Shown: piece by piece, positions 5,656-6,009 of the stretch
Layout of the letters: every line of letters begins with the position of its first letter
Position numbering within the stretch: position 1 is the first letter of the stretch
NCBI GenBank assembly: GCA_009779455.1
Contig: WREG01000130.1
Span: 1-6,009 of the forward strand
Length of the DNA: 6,009 nt
Direction of reading: 5' to 3'
Origin: Oscillospiraceae bacterium
Lineage (GTDB): Bacteria; Bacillota; Clostridia; Oscillospirales; Acutalibacteraceae
Made by a program: the position numbers and the translations under genes
Notes under the pieces: generated by a model
Told to the model about the DNA's origin: nothing
Database searches by the model: none
Seen by the model: only the letters and a program-made list of their open reading frames with translations

Positions 5656-6009
5656 TCATCTCCGTTTTGTTGTTTTTACCGTAAGAAACCAGGCATTTAT
5701 CGCTGTTCCCTATCAAATCCGTTCTGTTTGCCCGTTTTAAGGCTTCTATAACAAGCTCTCTGTTTTTCGGCTCATAATATTGAAGCAAGGCCCTCTGCAT
5801 GGATTTTTCGCGGGCGTCCTTGGCCGTATACATAGGTTCCAATGTATAAATATCCATCCCGGTGTAAAACATTGCCGTCGATACCGTCCCCGGCGTAGGG
5901 TAAAAATCCTGCACCTGCTCGGGGCGGATATTATTCTTTTTCAAGAATAACGCCAACTCGACGGCGCTTTTCAGGTCGGAGCCGGGGTGCGACGACATAA
6001 GGTAAGGGA
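5600..6009 (-). CDS. YgiQ family radical SAM protein, C-terminal fragment (5' end cut by window edge)
   Basis: The frame is open through the right edge; about 136 codons are visible, ending at the stop at 5600. The first in-frame ATG (5998) is internal: the preceding codons read Pro-Tyr-Leu, giving PYLMSSHPGSDL, a conserved YgiQ stretch. Further matches are EQVQDFYPTPGTVSTAMFYTG, MYTAKDAREKSMQRALLQYY and the region ending in DLIGNSDKCLV, all part of the C-terminal domain (DUF3362-like) that follows the radical SAM core. The cysteine motif that binds the iron-sulfur cluster would be several hundred residues upstream, outside the window, so activity cannot be judged. The family's reaction is not established to my knowledge. 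The protein ends in a basic tail (GGNVKKK), and short basic C-termini occur in this family. The hydrolase gene starts inside its last 56 nt, suggesting co-transcription. Confidence 0.92.
   Translation of the reverse strand, partial: PYLMSSHPGSDLKSAVELALFLKKNNIRPEQVQDFYPTPGTVSTAMFYTGMDIYTLEPMYTAKDAREKSMQRALLQYYEPKNRELVIEALKRANRTDLIGNSDKCLVSYGKNNKTEMNAYAKIGKAYKGGNVKKK

Overview
The window reads as a single minus-strand gene train from an anaerobic Bacillota, probably a clostridial or Oscillospiraceae-type organism. I base this on gene content and order, on strong purine-rich ribosome binding sites (one matches the 16S 3' tail over nine bases), on a mix of ATG and TTG starts, and on a YgiQ protein of the type common in Clostridia. 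This placement is an inference; there is no rRNA or other marker gene here. No plus-strand gene is credible. The long plus-strand open frames lie antisense to argC and argJ and encode no recognisable domain.

In transcription order (right to left) the layout is: the C-terminal end of a YgiQ-type radical SAM protein, cut by the right edge (6009-5600); a membrane-anchored ComEC-like metallo-beta-lactamase-fold hydrolase whose start overlaps it (5655-4693); a small DUF3006 protein (4640-4410); argC, type 2 (4320-3403); a protein resembling flavin-dependent thymidylate synthase ThyX but without its signature motif (3396-2776); argJ (2761-1532); a TVP38/TMEM64 (VTT/DedA-like) membrane protein (1480-782); and argB, whose 3' end runs off the left edge (779-1). 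argB has no stop codon inside the window.

ArgB, ArgC and ArgJ are steps 2, 3 and 5 of arginine biosynthesis in the acetyl-recycling route. ArgJ moves the acetyl group from N-acetylornithine back to glutamate, ArgB phosphorylates N-acetylglutamate and ArgC reduces the acyl phosphate. argD would be the expected next gene beyond the left edge. The unusual part is that this argC-J-B series is interrupted twice, by the ThyX-like gene and by the TVP38 gene. The spacings are tight (6, 14 and 2 nt, plus one 51-nt gap), so all five are probably co-transcribed.

The main non-coding signal is a family of GC-rich hairpin repeats in the intergenic gaps: a 14-bp perfect hairpin between argJ and the TVP38 gene (1497-1530), two inverted units forming an 81-bp element between the DUF3006 gene and argC (4334-4414), and a degenerate copy between the hydrolase and DUF3006 genes (4661-4683). 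The three intact units share the architecture stem, 6-nt loop beginning GCCC, stem. Their sequence differences fall at paired stem positions, so pairing is preserved. One unit supplies the stop codon of the DUF3006 gene. No tRNA, rRNA, CRISPR, transposase, convincing promoter or intrinsic terminator was seen, and no gap between genes exceeds 90 bases.
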